The notes beneath the pieces were generated by a model. It saw nothing but the letters and a program-made list of their open reading frames with translations, was not told the origin of the DNA and searched no databases. From Burkholderiales bacterium (lineage in GTDB: Bacteria > Pseudomonadota > Gammaproteobacteria > Burkholderiales > Burkholderiaceae_C): a stretch of DNA of 6,928 nt. Below are positions 6,744 through 6,928 of this stretch, in pieces. The position numbers were made by a program, and so were the translations under genes. The stretch lies in the NCBI GenBank assembly GCA_947462175.1, contig CANHOE010000136.1, positions 1 through 6,928 of the forward strand, given 5' to 3'. Position 1 is the stretch's first letter, and each line of letters starts with the position of its first letter.

Positions 6744-6794
6744 GCGAGACGTCGAGCGCCGGGCCCCGCTGTGTTCATCGGCATCATCGCCGGT
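6744..6794 (-). other. Short intergenic spacer between rmlC and the polytopic transferase gene
   Basis: These 51 bases hold no stop codon in the frame shared by the two genes, no T-rich terminator and no convincing promoter boxes. This fits co-transcription of the two - strand genes. No good ribosome binding site precedes the downstream ATG. Confidence 0.4.
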
Positions 6795-6928
6795 TCAACG
6801 GCCAAACGGCGGCGCCGCGGCGTCCTTGGCCGACAACGCGGGTGTGCTTCCATTCAGTGGCCAGGCGATGGCCAGTGTGGGGTCGTCCCAGCGGACCGAG
6901 AACTCGGCCTCGGGGCGGTAAAAAGCCG
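6795..6928 (-). CDS. rmlC: dTDP-4-dehydrorhamnose 3,5-epimerase, C-terminal fragment (cut by window end)
   Basis: On the - strand an open frame enters from the window edge and ends at a TGA (6797-6795). It encodes 43 visible residues starting AFYRPEAEF, then SVRWDDPTLAIAWPL and ending LSAKDAAAPPFGR. The WDDPxLxIxWPL and LSxKD blocks are the characteristic C-terminal end of RmlC (RfbC), the cupin enzyme that epimerises dTDP-4-keto-6-deoxyglucose at C3 and C5 on the way to dTDP-L-rhamnose. The catalytic His/Asp region is outside the window. The gene lies upstream of the polytopic transferase on the same strand with a 51-base gap, so the two are probably co-transcribed, and other dTDP-rhamnose genes (rmlB, rmlD, rmlA) may lie beyond the right edge. 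A related sugar 3,5-epimerase is the only realistic alternative. Confidence 0.85.
   Translation of the reverse strand, partial: AFYRPEAEFSVRWDDPTLAIAWPLNGSTPALSAKDAAAPPFGR

Noticed and set aside
6755..6770. GC-rich near-palindrome in the rmlC to transferase spacer
   Set aside because: Only the outer four bases pair; the centre mismatches and no T run follows, so it does not support a terminator or operator.
6743..6797. rmlC and the polytopic transferase share a reading frame with no further stop between them, hinting at read-through fusion
   Set aside because: Only 18 codons separate the rmlC TGA from the ATG, so a stop-free gap is likely by chance. RmlC is a soluble cupin, and a fusion to a polytopic enzyme has no known precedent that I can cite.

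Overview
The window is GC-rich and is packed with coding sequence. It lies inside a cell-surface polysaccharide (O-antigen, capsule or exopolysaccharide) biosynthesis locus of a Gram-negative bacterium. High GC, a strong G/C preference at third codon positions and the style of the protein sequences suggest a betaproteobacterium, perhaps of the Burkholderiales. That placement is inference, because no rRNA or marker gene is present. No tRNA, rRNA, CRISPR array, insertion sequence or integrase is visible, and no gene-free stretch exceeds about 55 bases.

Left part, + strand (1-5629): six genes run in the same direction with gaps of 23 bases or less, and two of the junctions are ATGA overlaps, so they look like one operon. 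In order they are: the C-terminal end of a GT4-type glycosyltransferase (cut by the window edge); an ExoA-like family 2 glycosyltransferase with a C-terminal membrane region; a class I SAM-dependent methyltransferase; a DegT/DnrJ/EryC1/StrS (PLP) sugar aminotransferase; a small monotopic sugar-1-phosphate transferase of the PglC type; and a long, membrane-anchored nucleotide-sugar 4,6-dehydratase of the PglF/WbpM/CapD type.

Right part, - strand (5652-6928): a polytopic WecA/MraY-type polyprenyl-phosphate HexNAc-1-phosphate transferase converges on the operon. Upstream of it on the same strand is the C-terminal end of rmlC (dTDP-4-dehydrorhamnose 3,5-epimerase), cut by the window edge.

How they may work together (inference): the dehydratase would turn UDP-GlcNAc into the UDP-4-keto-6-deoxy sugar. 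The aminotransferase would then make a UDP-4-amino-4,6-dideoxy-HexNAc, and the monotopic transferase would load that sugar phosphate on undecaprenyl phosphate as the first residue. The glycosyltransferases would extend the lipid-linked sugar, possibly with rhamnose supplied through RmlC, and the methyltransferase could decorate a sugar. The N-acetyltransferase that would complete N,N'-diacetylbacillosamine is not in the window. The polytopic transferase on the other strand is a second potential initiating enzyme, so the locus may feed two lipid-linked pathways. These are known families; I see no clearly unprecedented system. The points most worth a second look are the bacillosamine-like trio without an acetyltransferase and the pairing of two topologically different initiating transferases.
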